Source: Diphasiastrum complanatum | Lineage: Eukaryota; Streptophyta; Lycopodiopsida; Lycopodiales; Lycopodiaceae | Assembly: GCA_029204225.1 (NCBI GenBank) | Contig: CM055111.1 | Coordinates: forward strand, 11,421,999-11,485,998 | Direction: 5' to 3' | Length of the DNA stretch: 64,000 nucleotides | Shown here: piece by piece, positions 62,019 to 64,000 of the stretch | Layout: each line of letters starts with the position of its first letter | Position numbering within the stretch: the stretch's first letter is position 1 | Notes under the pieces: generated by a model | What the model saw: the letters and a program-made list of their open reading frames with translations, nothing else | What the model was told of the DNA's origin: nothing | The model's database searches: none | Made by a program: the position numbers and the translations under genes

Positions 62019-64000
62019 ATGACCACTTCTCAGGGACCTGATCAACCCCCGGAGAGAGGCTTCGACGAACTTGAAATAGAAGCCTTGGCTTACAGAAAAG
62101 GGAAGGAACCCATGGAAGTAAAAGAACAGGAACAGTTCGCCGAAGAACTCGACGAACTGGTTACCAAGGAGCAGTTCCTCCAATTGGTAACAGAAGTGGA
62201 TGAACTGAAGTTGGCATTAGCCAATTTCAAGTCCAGTGTGGACGACTCGTTCGCTGAACTCAAAAACTTGATTTTGAGTTCCGCGAAAGGAAGCCTTCCC
62301 TCCACTTCTCAGTTATCCCCTTCTCCACTTCCATCAGTTTCGGGTGAGACTTTACGGTCTCACCCCAGTGTTTTTAAAGATTTAAAGCCTCCTACTTTTA
62401 ATGGGGAAGGGAAGGATAGAAATGCAGATATTCTACAAACCTTCCTCAGCAAATGGAAGAACATTCATGCTCTTAAACAGACCCCTGACCATTTGCAAGC
62501 AATTGAGGCCAATCTTTCTTTAGGGCCTATGGCCTATAAGTGGTGGTTAAATCTCCAGGAGACTAGGCAGACTCCCCGGTCATGGAAAGCTTTTGAAGAA
62601 GCTTTCCTAAGAGAATTTCTACCAGAAAATGAACTGGATAGAGCCTGGGAAGCCTGGGAAAGAACAGTAATGGATAAATCCCTCATCCAATATATCTCGC
62701 AGTATCGAGAAGCAATTTTAAAGATTAAAAATATGGATGACTATCAAAAAATCAGGGGATTTGTCCGTGGCCTCAAAGATGAATATAAAGTAGAGGTCCA
62801 GAGAAACTCGCCTACTACCCTTGAGCAAGCTCTCAGATATGCTCAAATCTATGATGATTCAGTGGGTAGGAAGAGAGCGAGACACCAACCACTTTCTGAG
62901 CAGCTTCCTCAGAAAGACTCTCAATTTAAAAAGAAATTTTTAAAAAGAAAGAAAGAAGATAAATTTAAAGGTGAAGCTCCTCAGAAACGCCCTTCACTCA
63001 TACAGCCCTTAAAACCAGATGATTTTGAGAAAGCCAAACAAGAACGTTTGTGCTTTGTGTGTATGGGCAAGGGACACACAGTCAGACAGTGTCCCAAGGG
63101 GCCTTTCACTAAAACAGATAAAAAAGATAAAAAACAAGTTCATCTTGTTCAGACTGTATGTTTCCCCAGTGACTCGGCAGCTTCCGAGATCAAAGTGTAT
63201 CATGAAGATCATGAACACTGTTGCCAGCTGACCTCTGCAATGCTAGCGAGACCCTTCAGCTTTGGGCCGCATGATCTAGTACGTATGCATGGGAAAGTTG
63301 GTAACCAGTCAGTAAGAGTCATGGTTGATGATGGGGCAACCCATAATTTCATCAACCACACCCTGGTTAAAAAGCTTAAACTACCAGAAGTACCTAGTCA
63401 GCATAGGTACATAGTTTCATTAGCTAAGGGTGAAGATAAAAAAATATGGGAAACTATGGTAAGTAGGTTAAATCTTGGTATTCAGGGGTACCAAGATGAA
63501 ATAAACTTTTAGATAATGCACCTGGATCGAACAGACACTGTTCTCGGGAGAGATTGGCTCTACAGTTTAGGACCTTCCCTCCATAGAAACTATCAGGAGA
63601 ACACCCTCAGCTTTCAGTATATAGGTCGAGAGATCCAGTTGCATGGGGAGCATGATGTTCCCAACAGCCCTATGGTCTGCAGTTCAGAGCTCTGTCAGCT
63701 AATCGGAGACGAAGACCATCAGGTATTCTTATGTGACTTTCAGTTTATTCCTGAAGTTTCTATTTCCAGTTCTATTCAGCAGAAAATCAGTAAATTAGAA
63801 ACTTTATTGTCTAAATTTAAAGATGTTTTTCCTGAAGATTTGCCACATGGTTTACCACCTAGCAGAGAGGTAGATCATGTAATAAACCTAGTACCAGGTA
63901 CAGCACCTGTTTCTAAACCTCCGTATCGGGTCAGCCGAACAGAGGATGAAGAAATAACTAGGCAGTTAACAGACTATCTTGGGAAAGGCCAAATTCAGAC
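62019..64000 (+). pseudogene. chromovirus Gag-Pol, second copy, one nonsense codon, incomplete
   Basis: Begins with the same ATG context as the first copy and is about 97 percent alike by eye. Gag core, CCHC knuckle ([14 protein letters not shown]) and protease motif ([10 protein letters not shown]) are all present. Relative to copy one it has a 9 bp in-frame insertion after the knuckle (TKTDKKDKKQ). At 63,510 CAG has become TAG, ending the frame at 497 codons; downstream the same frame appears open to the window edge, covering the start of RT. A single substitution therefore separates it from coding capacity in the visible part. Confidence 0.93.

Larger units (their letters stand above)
60767..64000 (+). 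mobile_element. second chromovirus copy, cut by the window edge
   Basis: Same family as 35,990-42,367: 5' LTR, primer-binding site, leader and gag-pol start. It is inserted into LINE C; the left target duplication would be GGATC, which needs the right flank to confirm. It carries a nonsense codon at 63,510-63,512. Confidence 0.95.

Overview
This window looks like nuclear DNA from a land plant with a large, repeat-packed genome. The evidence is plant-type LTR retrotransposons primed by initiator tRNA-Met, a chromodomain Ty3/gypsy element, LINEs, a Helitron-type element and GT-AG introns many kilobases long. A kynurenine 3-monooxygenase-like gene, a Penelope-like element and a Helentron-type helicase-endonuclease together favour a lycophyte, fern or other non-flowering vascular plant. 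That placement is inference; nothing in the window names the species.

Layout. 1-2.6 kb: a divergent ~230-250 bp repeat with a (GA)76 microsatellite. 3.3-4.2 and 16.0-18.5 kb (+): an OB-fold/RPA-like ORF and a broken PIF1 helicase fused to an exonuclease-endonuclease-phosphatase (EEP) domain, probably parts of one Helentron split by nested LTR elements. Between them: a minus-strand Ty3/gypsy element (3' LTR 4341-4912, a coiled-coil ORF, then integrase, RNase H and gag up to ~15.97 kb), itself interrupted by a Ty1/copia element (7.0-10.95 kb) and an 873 bp insertion. 18.9-25.3 kb: a copia LTR remnant and mostly unassigned DNA. 25.7-30.9 kb: a decayed copia element carrying a minus-strand Penelope-like reverse transcriptase.

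31.3-59.9 kb (-): exons of one FAD-dependent monooxygenase gene, with its 5' end beyond the window. The FAD-domain exons at 59.6-59.9 and 55.9-56.3 kb are separated from the C-terminal exons at 31.65-32.18 kb by about 23.7 kb. That interval holds older gypsy debris, a complete young chromovirus (35,990-42,367; near-identical LTRs, TSD GGCCG, open 1592-codon gag-pol), a decayed minus-strand gypsy (43.4-46.7 kb) and a LINE cluster (48.1-55.75 kb). From 60,767 to the window edge is the 5' half of a second copy of the same chromovirus, inserted into a LINE 3' end and carrying one nonsense codon.

Themes. Almost all coding capacity belongs to transposons, mostly broken. The one convincing host gene is the monooxygenase. 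The LINEs share a 3' end, TTAATAAAG followed by a (CT)n tail, and new copies begin directly after such tails. This would explain many of the microsatellites and is the most distinctive structure seen.
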